Below, piece after piece: positions 19,004 to 29,600 of a DNA stretch of 64,000 nt. The notes under the pieces were generated by a model. The model did no database searches. It had not been told where the DNA came from and worked only from the letters and a program-made list of their open reading frames with translations. Position numbers and translations under genes: made by a program. The stretch spans positions 1 to 64,000 of the forward strand of contig JBBQWQ010000016.1 of NCBI GenBank assembly GCA_038210445.1. Direction: 5' to 3'. Position 1 is the first letter of the stretch. Each line of letters opens with the position of its first letter. The stretch comes from JABFRG01 sp038210445 (GTDB taxonomy: Bacteria; Myxococcota_A; Polyangia; Polyangiales; Polyangiaceae).

Positions 19004-21087
19004 AACAGCTGCTTCGAAGTATGTACTTTGCACTCCTGTTGTTGCTCGCCGGACGCGGCGTCGCGGCCGCGCAGTCGGGTCGGCCGAGCGCCCCCACCGA
19101 AGAGGTGATTCGCCTTTCTGCGGCCCCGGTGTTCGGGTCCGACGCCACCGCCGGCCGGGGCTTCGTCGAGCTGGTGGCGCGGGTCGAAAATCGCAGCGCC
19201 GCCAAGATCGACGGCGTCCTGCGGATCGTCGAGGAAACCTACGGCCGCGGTACGGAACACGTGCTCGGCACCGCGCGGCTGAGCATCGCGCCGGGCGCTA
19301 CCGTTCGGATTCACCTGCCGGTGCTCACCGATACTTACGGCGGGTCCATCGCGGCGGAGGTTCACGATGGGGGCGAAAAGCTTTTGGCCCACAGCGGCAT
19401 CACGATGCTCCGCGGCGACGATGTGCTGCTGGTAGACCTGCACGAGCCTTCGCGCCTGAACCAGCTGCGCAACTGGGCGCTGCCCTCGGCGCGCTACGGC
19501 ACGCGGCACACCTTGAGCGTGGGCTCCGCTTCCGTCGATCGCGCCACCGGCGACTGGATTCTGCCGCGCCACGAGGCCGGCTACGCGGCGGCAGCCGTGG
19601 TCCTGATGGGCACCGATTCGCTGGCCCACATCGGCGACACCGAGCTTCGCGCGCTGGTCGACTGGGTGGCGGCCGGCGGAACCTTGGCGCTCACGGTGGC
19701 CCGCCCGGAAGACCTGCGTAACCCGCGGCTCACGCGGCTGGTGGACGGGGCCGTCGTCCGCGACGACACGGTGGTCGGCAACGTGTTCGCCTACCCCACG
19801 TCGTCGCGGTCCGACTCCATGACCTACCCCTACGAAGACGAGAGCGACCTGGCCGCGCCCACGGGCGGCTCCGGCAAGGGCGCCAGCGGGCGCGTCCGCG
19901 ATACGGTGTATGCTACACGTACGGACCCGTCGCTGCTCACTGGGTACGCCGGCGGCAACCTTCGTCCCACCGACTTTGGCGCCAGCGCCACCTACGGCAT
20001 CGGGCAGGTGCTCTTCCTCGCGTTCGACCCCACCACCAAGACGCTGGTCGACGACGCGTGGACCCAGGGGCGCATGGTGGAGCTGGTTCGGCGAGCGCAC
20101 GACCGGCGCCGCGTCGCAGCCCTCCAGTACGGTCACGTGCAGCACGAGAACTACGTGAACGACGATCTCCGGCGGTCCCTCGACCCCAACGAAAACTTTC
20201 GGCCGGCGCTGGCGATCTCGGCGGTGCTCATCGTGATCTACTCCATCGTTCTGGGCCCAGTGCTCTTCGGTCAGGCGCGGAAGCGGGGCAAGCTCTTCGC
20301 GCCGCTGGTCTTCGCGCCCGCCATCAGCGCCGTCGCGTTCTTCGCCATCGTGCTCACGGGCCTGGCCATGCGCGGGTGGAACGGAGGCTCCCGCCGCGTC
20401 GCCTTGGTGGAGCTCGGCGCTGGAATGCGCCACGGGCACATCATGACCCTGCGCGGGTTCTTCACCGGCGGCGCCACCGCCATGGCCATTGCGCCGGAAG
20501 ACCGTGCGTCGACGGTGGATCTGGGGCTCAACGTCAAGGACGCCGCGCCAGACGCCCGCCTCGCGGTGGGCGACAATGGGATGACGCTGGTGGGCGTGCG
20601 AAGTCGCCCCTGGTCTACGCTGCTCGTTCGCGACCTCGGCACCACCTCCGACTACGGCTCGGTGTCGATGCAGTTCGCCGGAAGCGATCTCGCGATTCGC
20701 AACGACACACCCTACGCCCTCCGCGACGTGGTGGTGCACAACCCCACCAGCGGCGAGTTCCGCTATCTGGAGACCATCGCGCCGGGAGAAAGCCGCAAGT
20801 CGACCGACGGCATCTACGCGGGCCGGCCCACCGGCGCGAGCGGGGGCCAGCCCAAGGCGCTGAACCTGTACGAGCTCACCGGCAGCCTGGAGCAAGACCA
20901 AAGAAAGCGCCTCGAGGAGCGGTGGAAGCCCTGGGTGTCGATCCAGGACACCGACTTTTGGTCGCCCGAGGTGCCGGTTCTCATCGCGTCGCTGGAGGGC
21001 GCGCCGGCCCCCAAAGAAGACACCGGTCTCAAGGTTCGCACTCACACCACCGCGATTCGCGTCGTGGGCCTCGGAGGGCGCCTGTGA
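19000..21087 (+). CDS. Membrane-anchored envelope protein with a GATase-like segment
   Basis: 695 residues. A signal peptide (1-24, ending VAAAQ) is followed by a beta-rich domain (about 28-120), then a Rossmann-like stretch (AAAVVLMGTDSLAHIGDTE, LRALVDWVAAGGTLAL, about 195-235) as in glutamine-amidotransferase-like domains without a catalytic Cys. Two membrane helices lie at about 403-426 and 430-455, then another beta-rich domain. Similar proteins sit in MoxR/VWA operons and in Gld-type ABC systems, but the identity is not certain. Starts and stops overlap both neighbours (ATGA, GTGA). Confidence 0.65.
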   Translation: MKQLLRSMYFALLLLLAGRGVAAAQSGRPSAPTEEVIRLSAAPVFGSDATAGRGFVELVARVENRSAAKIDGVLRIVEETYGRGTEHVLGTARLSIAPGATVRIHLPVLTDTYGGSIAAEVHDGGEKLLAHSGITMLRGDDVLLVDLHEPSRLNQLRNWALPSARYGTRHTLSVGSASVDRATGDWILPRHEAGYAAAAVVLMGTDSLAHIGDTELRALVDWVAAGGTLALTVARPEDLRNPRLTRLVDGAVVRDDTVVGNVFAYPTSSRSDSMTYPYEDESDLAAPTGGSGKGASGRVRDTVYATRTDPSLLTGYAGGNLRPTDFGASATYGIGQVLFLAFDPTTKTLVDDAWTQGRMVELVRRAHDRRRVAALQYGHVQHENYVNDDLRRSLDPNENFRPALAISAVLIVIYSIVLGPVLFGQARKRGKLFAPLVFAPAISAVAFFAIVLTGLAMRGWNGGSRRVALVELGAGMRHGHIMTLRGFFTGGATAMAIAPEDRASTVDLGLNVKDAAPDARLAVGDNGMTLVGVRSRPWSTLLVRDLGTTSDYGSVSMQFAGSDLAIRNDTPYALRDVVVHNPTSGEFRYLETIAPGESRKSTDGIYAGRPTGASGGQPKALNLYELTGSLEQDQRKRLEERWKPWVSIQDTDFWSPEVPVLIASLEGAPAPKEDTGLKVRTHTTAIRVVGLGGRL

Positions 21088-22145
21088 CCGCCGTGGCGCA
21101 TCCGGGGCCCGCGCCCGCGTCACCCGAGGGCGGCCTGCAGCCGCGAAGAGAGGCTGCCCCGGCCATCCGCGTGCGGCACCTCTGGCAGCGGTTCGGGAGC
21201 TTCGACGTCCTTCGTGACGTGAGCTTCGAGGTGGGCCACGGCGAGATCTTCGGCTTCATCGGCCCCAACGGAGCGGGAAAGACCACCACCATTCGCGTCA
21301 TGACCACGCTGCTCGAGCCCACCGCGGGTCGGGTGGAAATCGACGGCCTCGACGTGACCGTCGACGCCGACGCCGTCCGCAAGCGCATCGGGTACATGCC
21401 CGACCACGCCGGCGTGTACGATCGGGTGTCGGTGCGCGAGTACCTGGAGTTCTTCGCAGACGCCTACGACGTCATGGGACCACAGGCGGTGGTCGACGCC
21501 GTGATGGAGCTCACCGATCTGAAGAAGCTGCAGGAGAAGCTGGTGGCCACCATGTCGAAGGGCATGAAGCAGCGGCTCCAACTGGCGCGCACTCTGCTTC
21601 ACGACCCCAAGGTGCTCATCCTCGACGAGCCGGCCAGCGATCTCGATCCGCGGGCCCGCATCGAGATGCGCGATCTCATCGTGGAGCTACGCAAGATGGG
21701 CAAGACCATTTTTCTCTCGAGCCACATCCTCACCGAGCTGGCCGACGTCTGCACCTCGGTGGCCATACTGGAGCGTGGCGGCCTGGTGGTGGCAGGTCCC
21801 ATCCACGAAATTGCCGATCGCCTGGAGCGGGCGCGGCACGGGGGTGCCCCGGTGGGCGGCGCCGCCCACGCCTACGTGGCGCAGGTGCCGCGCAAGAGCG
21901 TGAAGGTGCGCGTGCTCGGCGATCCGGAAATTGCCCGCGGCATCCTCGGGAACGCCGCGTTCGTCCACGGCGCCGTGCCGGGCGCGGCGGGAACGCTGGT
22001 GGTCTCGTACACCGGCGACGAACGCATTCTCGCAGACATCGTGCGAGCGCTGGTCCAGGGCGGCGTGCCGGTCATCGGCGTCGAACCCGAGCGAAACGAG
22101 CTTGAACGCATCTTCCTCGAAGTCACGAAAGGGGATCTCCAGTGA
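21084..22145 (+). CDS. ABC-2 type exporter, ATP-binding protein
   Basis: 353 residues from a GTG with GGAGGG upstream. The N-terminal 30 residues are Pro/Ala-rich. Walker A is GPNGAGKTT (60-68), the signature is MSKGMKQRLQLAR, Walker B is VLILDEPASDLDPRAR, and the switch His is in SSHILTE. These are features of the CcmA/GldA-like drug and polysaccharide exporter family. A 60-residue C-terminal extension follows. The permease starts within its stop codon (GTGA). Confidence 0.92.
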   Translation: MTAVAHPGPAPASPEGGLQPRREAAPAIRVRHLWQRFGSFDVLRDVSFEVGHGEIFGFIGPNGAGKTTTIRVMTTLLEPTAGRVEIDGLDVTVDADAVRKRIGYMPDHAGVYDRVSVREYLEFFADAYDVMGPQAVVDAVMELTDLKKLQEKLVATMSKGMKQRLQLARTLLHDPKVLILDEPASDLDPRARIEMRDLIVELRKMGKTIFLSSHILTELADVCTSVAILERGGLVVAGPIHEIADRLERARHGGAPVGGAAHAYVAQVPRKSVKVRVLGDPEIARGILGNAAFVHGAVPGAAGTLVVSYTGDERILADIVRALVQGGVPVIGVEPERNELERIFLEVTKGDLQ

Positions 22146-23809
22146 ACCCGGCCCACGCCAACAGCAGCGCCGCGACGCCGAACGCGCCGAATGCGCCGGC
22201 CCCGCGCGTCCTTCCCTGGCAGAAGAAGCCCAACCCCATCTGGGTCCGCGAGCTTCGCCAGTCGGCGCGCCTCGGACGAACGCCATGGGTGCTCCTTTCG
22301 ATCACGCTGGCCATCGGTCTGCTCATCTGCTCCATCGGTGGCCTGGGCGCCGAGACCACCTCGCCGGGTGAGGTGGGCGAGGTGCTGTACCAGGTGTTCT
22401 TCTCGCTGGCAGCCGCAGTGGTGGCAGTGGTGGGGCCGGGAGTGGCCGCCAACGCCATCGCGTCGGAGCGCGAAGGGCGCACCTGGGAAGCAATTCTCCT
22501 CACCGCGGTGCCAGCCTCGACGGTGGCCCGCGGCAAGTTCCTCGCGGCCTTCAGTGGCATCGCGCTCTACATCGTGGCGCTGGCGCCCATCGGGGCGGTG
22601 TCGTTCCTCTTCGGCGGCGTGACCGCCTTCGAGGTGGTCGCCGGCTTCGGATTTCTGTTTGCGTTCGCCGCGTTGTGCGTGACGTTCGGCCTGGCGGTGA
22701 GCTCGCTCATGAAGAGCACCCGCGGCGCCATCGTGGTCACACTGCTGCTCGCCATCTCGATCGCTCCGATGCTGTACGGATTCTTCGGCGTAGGTGGCTC
22801 GGTTGCCGTTCACTCCATCTGGCACGGCATCAAGGAAGGCCCGCCCATCTGGCTTCCGCTGGCCTTCACCCGCGCCGAGTTCGGTGCCGAGTACGTGTTC
22901 CTGCTCATTGTCTCGCCCCTGGTGCTCTTCGGCGCGCCCTCGTGGCTCCTCTACGAGCTCACAGTGGTGAACCTATCGGACGAGGCCGAAGACAGGTCGA
23001 CGCGCATCAAGCGGTGGTTCTTCGGTACCTTTGCTTTGCTCATGGCACTCGGCCCGCTTCCGGCATTTCTCATCGAGCCCGACAGCGGCCGCGCAGCCGC
23101 CGCCCTTCTCGCCATGCTCGGCTTCTCGGCGTACCTGTTGTTCGTCGCGTTCCTCTTCGCCGGAGAGCCGCTGTTTCCTTCGCGCCGGCTTCGCATCGTC
23201 TCGGACCGCGCCAAGGCTTCGTGGCTGACGCGGTTCATGGGGCCGGGCCTTGCGCAGACGCAGCTCTCGGTGATGGTACTGGGCGCGGCGGGCCTGTCGC
23301 TGCTTGCGCTCCTCGGCGCTGCCGCAGCGCGCCAAGACAACGACAAAGCCATGTGCCTCGTTGCTTACGCCATGTACGCGGCGCCCTACTTCGTGTTCGT
23401 GGTGGGCCTGGTTACGTGGCTGCGCGGCCGCGGCCTCGCGGCCTGGGTGGTGCGACTCATCGCCGGCGCCGTGCTGTTCGTGGTCGCGGTGGTTCCTTGG
23501 GTGGGCGCGGCCATCGTGGGCATTCTCTCCCGAGGCGCCGGAAGCGACGACGACTGGCTCGTCATCGGCTGCCCCAGTCCCTTCTACATCGGTGTGATGT
23601 TCGAATCCATCAGCCGGAGCCGACACAACAGCGCGACCATCATCGGGGCCGGCGTGGCCATGGCCGCGCTCTACTTCGTCATGGGTATCGCCTTCATGGC
23701 GGCCGGCACCCATGCCGCGCGCACCCGCCGCGACGCGCAGCTCGCGCTCGAGGCCGACCTCGACCGAGCGCTGGCCAACGAAGCCGCAGCGGAGGCGCAA
23801 GGCGCCTGA
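22142..23809 (+). CDS. ABC-2 type exporter, membrane subunit
   Basis: 555 residues with about 12 hydrophobic segments. The N-terminal part (WVRELRQSARLGRTPWVLLS, and later ASEREGRTWEAILLTAVPAS) matches the conserved opening of ABC-2 permeases where the ATPase docks. It would form a homodimeric export channel with the ATPase encoded just before. An Ala/Asn/Pro-rich N-terminal 28 residues is unusual. Its stop overlaps the DUF58 ATG (TGATG). The exported substrate cannot be told. Confidence 0.88.
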   Translation: MNPAHANSSAATPNAPNAPAPRVLPWQKKPNPIWVRELRQSARLGRTPWVLLSITLAIGLLICSIGGLGAETTSPGEVGEVLYQVFFSLAAAVVAVVGPGVAANAIASEREGRTWEAILLTAVPASTVARGKFLAAFSGIALYIVALAPIGAVSFLFGGVTAFEVVAGFGFLFAFAALCVTFGLAVSSLMKSTRGAIVVTLLLAISIAPMLYGFFGVGGSVAVHSIWHGIKEGPPIWLPLAFTRAEFGAEYVFLLIVSPLVLFGAPSWLLYELTVVNLSDEAEDRSTRIKRWFFGTFALLMALGPLPAFLIEPDSGRAAAALLAMLGFSAYLLFVAFLFAGEPLFPSRRLRIVSDRAKASWLTRFMGPGLAQTQLSVMVLGAAGLSLLALLGAAAARQDNDKAMCLVAYAMYAAPYFVFVVGLVTWLRGRGLAAWVVRLIAGAVLFVVAVVPWVGAAIVGILSRGAGSDDDWLVIGCPSPFYIGVMFESISRSRHNSATIIGAGVAMAALYFVMGIAFMAAGTHAARTRRDAQLALEADLDRALANEAAAEAQGA

Positions 23810-24699
23810 TGGCTACGCTGCTCTCGCCAGAGTTCATCGGCGAGCTCGAGGCCCTGCGCCGAAGCATGGGTTCCTTCACCCGCTCGGGCAACCTGGGCGA
23901 GCGACTGGGCAAGCGGCGCGGGACCAGCGCCGAGTTCCTGGAGCACCGCATGTACACTGCAGGCGACGATCTGCGACGCGTCGACTGGCTCGCCTATGCC
24001 CGCGTGGGAGAGCCAGTCACCAAGCTCTTTCGCGCCGAGGAAGACATCCTGGTGCGCTTGTTCCTCGACACCAGCGCCTCGCTGGGGGTGGGAACGCCAA
24101 CCAAGCTCGACGCCGCCAAGCGCGTGGCTGCGGCCCTCGGCTACATGGCGCTCGCAAACTCCGAGCGCACCCAGGTGCTGGCCGGAGCCGAGCGCCTCCA
24201 CGCGGTCTCCGAGCCTTCGCGCGGGCGCGGCGGCGTGCCACGATTCTTGAGGAGCCTGGAGAGCATCGAAGCCGCAGGCACCGGAAACCTGGCGCAGGCG
24301 CTGGAAGAGGCGCGGCGCACCGCCAAGCGCCCTGGCTGGTTCGTGGTGCTCAGCGACTTCTTCGACGCAGGCCCGGTGCTCGCGACGTTGCGCAGGCTGG
24401 CGCGCGACGGCCACGATTTGGTGCTGGTACAGGTGCTCGCGCCCGAGGAGCTAGAGCCAGATTTCGACGGCGACGTGGCGCTGAGCGACGCCGAGACGCG
24501 CGACGTGGTGGAGATGACCATCGACGATGCCGCCATCGAGGCCTATCGCGCGCGCCTCGCCGCGCTCTTCGCCGAGCTCGATGAACTGGTCCGCCAGCGG
24601 CGCGGGCGCGCGGTGCAGATCACCACCCTCGCGCGCCCCATCGAGGTAGTGCGCAGCCTTCTCGGAGCGCCCACCCAGCGTGCCCAGGTCCGCGCCTGA
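23809..24699 (+). CDS. DUF58 (VWA-like) protein
   Basis: 296 residues. It starts with LEALRRSMGSFTRSGNLGE, then the family hallmark EHRMYTAGDDLRRVDWLAYAR at about 46-66. A VWA-like core follows with LFLDTSASLGVG at the MIDAS position and WFVVLSDFFD. DUF58 proteins accompany MoxR ATPases and are thought to help assemble or regulate VWA proteins. Overlaps of one base with both neighbours show tight coupling. Confidence 0.92.
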   Translation: MATLLSPEFIGELEALRRSMGSFTRSGNLGERLGKRRGTSAEFLEHRMYTAGDDLRRVDWLAYARVGEPVTKLFRAEEDILVRLFLDTSASLGVGTPTKLDAAKRVAAALGYMALANSERTQVLAGAERLHAVSEPSRGRGGVPRFLRSLESIEAAGTGNLAQALEEARRTAKRPGWFVVLSDFFDAGPVLATLRRLARDGHDLVLVQVLAPEELEPDFDGDVALSDAETRDVVEMTIDDAAIEAYRARLAALFAELDELVRQRRGRAVQITTLARPIEVVRSLLGAPTQRAQVRA

Positions 24700-26630
24700 T
24701 GCCGGAGCTGCACAATCCGAAGGGGCTCTTTCTCCTGCTCCTGGCGGTTCCCATCGTCCTTCTCTACGTGCTCAAGGTGCGCCGCGAGCGCCGGGTGGTG
24801 GGCTCCACCTGGCTGTGGGCCGAGGCCCGGCGCGATCTCACCGCGCGCCACCCCTGGAAGCGCCTTCGCGCCGAGGTGCCGCTGGTGCTCCAGCTCCTCG
24901 GGCTTCTGGGGCTGGCGCTGGCGTTTTCCGAGCCCGCGCTCCGGGGGCGCGGCAGCTCGGGTCGCACCGTCGGCATCGTCATCGACACCAGCGCCTCCAT
25001 GGGCGTCCGCGAAGGCGACGCCACGCGCATCGAGCTGGGCAAACGTGCGGCGCACGACGCGGTGGACCGCCTGCCGCCCGGGGGCACCGCGTTTTTGGTG
25101 GAGGCCGGGCGTGAGCCGAAGTTCACCATGGCCAAGGAAACCGATACACGCAGGCTCCACCAGGCCATCGACAACGTCGCGGTCACCGAGGAGGAGGGCG
25201 ATCTTGCCGGCGCCCTCGCCATCGCAGCCGATCGCTTGCGGAGCGAGCCCGACGCGGAGCTTGTGTTGGTGACCGACGGCGCTTTGGCCAAAGATACCCC
25301 ACTGGTGGCCCAAGGTGTTCCGGTGCGGATCGTCAAGGTTGGCGCGCGAGGCGACAACGCGGGCATCGTCGCGGTGGACACCCAGGCGGAAGCGAGCTCG
25401 GGACAAGGCTCCAAGGTCCAGACCTTCGCGCTGGTGCAGAACTTCGGCGCCGCCCCCAGAGACGTGTATGTCACCGCCTCGCTGGAAGACGCCGACGCCC
25501 CCGTGGCTTCGCGACGGGTGCTGCTAGCGCCGGGCGCCGCGACGCCGGTGGTCCTCGGTTTTCAGGCCGGCCCCACCGACGGCGGAAAGGGCATCGTCGT
25601 GCGCATCTCGGGCAGCGATGCGCTGGCTGTCGACGACGTGGCCTATGGGCGCGTGCCGACCAGCGCGCGCCTGCCGGTGGTGTTCGCCGGCGATCAGGCG
25701 GGAAGCTGGGCGCGCCGCGCGCTCGCCGCCGACGGCACCATCGCCCTCCAGCAGCTGTCACTCGCGCAGCTCTTTCGCGTGAACGTGGATCCCGAAGCAC
25801 TGGTGGTGTCGGAGGGCGCGTGCCCCGAGAGCGGCGCCTCCGAGGCGCCAGGCCTCGACTGGTTGGTTTTCCTGGGTCCCGGCCCCAGCGCCGCGGCGAG
25901 CAGCTGCAGCGGCATCCGCTTCGGTCCTTCGGTGGAGAACCCGCGCGTGACCTCGTGGGACCGCGCCGACGGACGCCTGCGCTTTCTGACCCTCGACGGC
26001 CTGCACCTGCGGCGCGCGCGCACGCTCGTGTCGTCGACGGCCCTCATGCGCGCAGAAGAGGGCGTCATCGCCGCCGATGCCGGCGTTCCCGGGCGCATGG
26101 TCACGGTGGTGGGCTTCGACCCTGCCGAGAGCGACTGGCCGTTGCGCGCTTCGTTCGTGCTCTTCATGCGCAACGTGGTGGAGCTCGCGCGCGCGCACCG
26201 CGCCCAAGGCACCACCGCGCCTGGGCGCACCGGCGAACCGCTTCGCGTGCCGGTGCCCACCAGCACCACCCAGGTGCTCGGCAAAGGCCCGGGCCTCGAT
26301 GATCGCCCGTTCGTGGTGCGCGGCGGCCTGGCCACCATCCCCGCCATGTCTCGCGCCGGCATCTACCATTTTCGCTGGACCGCGCCGCGCACCGGAGCCG
26401 TGGTGGTGCCGGTGAACCTGGTGAGCGCGGCCGAAAGCGACGTCGCCCCGCGCGACCTGCAAGTGACCACCACAGTGGGCGGAGCCGGAGCCAAGGCGCC
26501 CGCGCGTGGAGCCGCCATCGAGCTCTACCTGGCCGCCCTGGCGCTCCTGGTTCTCCTCACAGATTACTGGTACTTTACACGCGCTTCGCGAAAGTCCACG
26601 CCCGCCGCGGCGCGGAGGGCAACGTCGTGA
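24699..26630 (+). CDS. BatA-like protein with N-terminal aerotolerance domain and VWA
   Basis: 643 residues. It opens with the BatA N-terminal region (residues 1-85) containing two membrane helices (LFLLLLAVPIVLLYVL and VPLVLQLLGLLGLALAF). The VWA core begins at about residue 90 with the MIDAS DTSAS (D96, S98, S100). A beta-rich domain follows, then a CARDB-like part. A final membrane helix (LYLAALALLVLLTDYWYF) is near the C-terminus. It belongs to the MoxR-associated periplasmic or membrane VWA group. ATG overlaps the DUF58 stop. Confidence 0.88.
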   Translation: MPELHNPKGLFLLLLAVPIVLLYVLKVRRERRVVGSTWLWAEARRDLTARHPWKRLRAEVPLVLQLLGLLGLALAFSEPALRGRGSSGRTVGIVIDTSASMGVREGDATRIELGKRAAHDAVDRLPPGGTAFLVEAGREPKFTMAKETDTRRLHQAIDNVAVTEEEGDLAGALAIAADRLRSEPDAELVLVTDGALAKDTPLVAQGVPVRIVKVGARGDNAGIVAVDTQAEASSGQGSKVQTFALVQNFGAAPRDVYVTASLEDADAPVASRRVLLAPGAATPVVLGFQAGPTDGGKGIVVRISGSDALAVDDVAYGRVPTSARLPVVFAGDQAGSWARRALAADGTIALQQLSLAQLFRVNVDPEALVVSEGACPESGASEAPGLDWLVFLGPGPSAAASSCSGIRFGPSVENPRVTSWDRADGRLRFLTLDGLHLRRARTLVSSTALMRAEEGVIAADAGVPGRMVTVVGFDPAESDWPLRASFVLFMRNVVELARAHRAQGTTAPGRTGEPLRVPVPTSTTQVLGKGPGLDDRPFVVRGGLATIPAMSRAGIYHFRWTAPRTGAVVVPVNLVSAAESDVAPRDLQVTTTVGGAGAKAPARGAAIELYLAALALLVLLTDYWYFTRASRKSTPAAARRATS

Positions 26631-29600
26631 GGTTCGCCTGGCTCCGCTACGCATTCGCGCTGGTGGGCGTGGCGGGCCTGCTCGCCGCGGCACTGCTCGT
26701 GCGCCGTCGTCCGCCAACGGCGCGCGCTCCGTTGGCGTATCCGTTGGTGGTGCTGGGTTTCGCGCCGTGGCTGTACGAGGCCGCGCTGGAGCTGGCCGGC
26801 AGCGGCGAGCCGTGGGTACGCTTTCGCCTCCCGCTGGCGCTGTCGGTGGCGGCGCTGGCCTCCACGTTCGTCGTGCTGCGGCGTTTGCCGCCGCGCGTGT
26901 CCGCCTTCCGCGGGCGCCTTACCGTGGCAGCGGTGTGGGCGGCCACCATGCTCACCGCGCTGGTGCTGGCCCGCCCGGAGCTGGGCCGGGCGCGCGATCG
27001 GGTGGCCATCGTCGTTGCGGTAGACCGCTCGCGGTCTATGGACCTGACGCCCGATCTCGACCGCCGCCTGGCCGCCGAGCTTCGACTCGCGGAGCAGAGC
27101 ATGCATCCGGACGATCGCATTGCGGTGGTCGACTTCGGCGCCGACGCGGTCGTCTCCGCGCCCTTCCGGCGAACCGGCGAGGCCGCGCTGGCGCAGAGCG
27201 CGTCGGTGGGCCGCGACGGCACCGATCTCGAGAACGCGATCCGCCGCGCCCTCTCGGAGCTGCCCACCGATGCTTCGCCGCGCATCGTGCTCCTCTCCGA
27301 CGGCGTCGAGACCCGCGGCGACGCCATGGCCGGAGCCTCGAGCGCCCTCGCCTCGGCGGTGCCAGTCGACACGGTCGTGTTCGAGCAGCGGCCGGGGAGC
27401 AGCGTGCGCATCGCGCAGGTGCGCGGGCCCGGCCGGGTCGACGAGCACGAGCCCATCGATCTTCGGATCGTCACCGGCAGCACACGCCCAGCCAATGTAG
27501 AGCTGCGCGTAAAGCGCGACGGCGAGCCGTACCGGGTGGAACGCACGCGCATCGGCGCCGGCGAGGACATCGTGCGCCTGCGCGACGTGGCCGATGGACC
27601 CGGCCTCCACCGCTACGACGTAGACATCACAGCGCTCGACCCCGGCGCCGACGTGACCCCGGAAGACAACACCGGCGCCGCCTTCGTGCAGGTGCGGGGC
27701 AAGGCCCTGGCGCTCCTGATCGACGGCGAGCCGGGCAAGGGAGCTCCGGTGGCTGCGGCGCTCGCCACCACCGGGTTCACGGTCGACCGCCGCGGCCTCT
27801 CCCAGGTGCCCGGCGACGTGGCAGGCTTCGCCGGCTACGATCTGGTGGTACTCACCGAGACGCGGGCCAGCGATCTCTCGGCCACCCAGCTGGCGGCGCT
27901 TGCAAGCTACACGCAAGACATCGGCGGCGGCCTGCTGCTCATGGGCAGCGATCGCTCCTTCGGCCCTGGCGGATATGGCAAGACGCCCATTGAAGACGTG
28001 TCGCCGGTTTCCTTCGAGATCAAGCGCGAGAAGCGCCGTGCGTCGCTCTCCGAGGTCATCGTCATCGACTACTCGGGATCCATGGGTGCCATGGTCAGTG
28101 GCCAAACCAAGCTGGCGCTGGCCAACGAAGCGGCCAGCCGCAGCGCGTCGCTGCTGGGGCCGGGCGATCGCCTGGGGGTCGCGCACGTCGACACCCTCGT
28201 AAAGTGGACGGTGCCGCTGAGCCCGGTCACCGACGCCGCCGATCTGGGGCGGAAGATCCGCGCGGTCGACGTGGGCGGCGGAGGCATTTACACCCACCTC
28301 GGCCTGGCGGCGGCCTATCAGGTCATCACGCCCGAGGTCTCAAACCTCAAGCACGTGCTGCTCTTCGCCGACGGCGACGACGCCGAGGAGCTCACCGGTT
28401 GTCGTACGCTCGTGCAAGATGCACGCAATCGCGGCATCACCACCAGCGTCATTTCCCTCGGGCGGGGCCACGACTCGACCGAGCTCGAGGTGCTCTCCAA
28501 GCTGGGGACCGGGCGATTCTACCTCATCGACGATGCCGGTCGTCTGCCCGCGGTGTTCGCCCAGGAAACCATCTTGGCGTCCAAAGCATCGATTCGCGAA
28601 GAAGCGTTTCGTGTGGCCGCCGGTGCGCCCAGCCCATTCTTGCGCGGTATCGATCCTGCCCGCGCACCCCCGCTGGGCGGCTACGTGGTCACCGCGCCCA
28701 AACCGCGCGCGGAGATTGCCCTCACCGGGCCCGACGGAGATCCCATCCTCGCCAGCTGGAGCGTAGGGCTCGGACGCTCTGCCGCGTTCACCAGCGACTA
28801 CGAGGATCGCTGGGGCCGCGAGTGGCTGACTTGGCCCGCGGCGCAGAAGCTCTTCGGCCAGGTGGCCCGCGACACGGCGCGGAAGGCCGCCGATCCGCGG
28901 GTGCGCCTCGACGCCGAGACGAGCGCAGGCATGCTGCAGGTGCACGCCGACGTGGTCGGTGACGACGGGCGCGCGCAGTCGTTCCGGCGCCTCTCGGTGC
29001 ACGTGGCCGGCCCCGACGGCTACAGCAAGGATTTGCCGCTCGGGGTGCAGTCGGTGGGCCGCTACGCGGCGCGCGTGCCGCTCTCCCGCCCTGGCACCTA
29101 CGTGGCAACCCTTCGCGACGACACCTCCCGCGAGGTGCTCGGAACCGCCGGCGCCAGCCTCTCGCTGGGCGACGAGCTACGTCCGACCGGCAGCGACCCG
29201 GCGGCGCTCGCTCGCATCTCCCACGTGACCTCGGGCAAGACGCGCGCGACCTTGGCCGGACTCTTCGACGATCGTGGTGATCGACGACTCGCCTACAGTC
29301 CGCTGGGGAGCAGCCTCCTCGTGGCGGCCGCGGCGCTCTTCTTCGTCGGCATCGCCGCGCGGCGCTTCGGGAGCCCGGAGATTCTCACCAGCCTTGGGCC
29401 AAGACTGCGGGCGTACTGGGCATGGCGACGCAGTCGCGACGCGGTCATGGCCACCGCGGCGGCGAGCGCCAGTGCGCCCGTGGCCATGGATCTGCTCAAG
29501 CGCCGTCAGGAGAAGGTCGAAGCAGCGCCGCCTCCGGCCCCTCGGACCGTGCTCGATGCGCGCCCGCCCGCCGCGCCGCGCCCTCCGGAAGCGCAGACCG

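Noticed and set aside
18478..21123. 881-codon minus-strand open frame
   Set aside because: It is antisense to moxR and the following membrane gene, with no recognisable motif; the plus-strand genes are clear.
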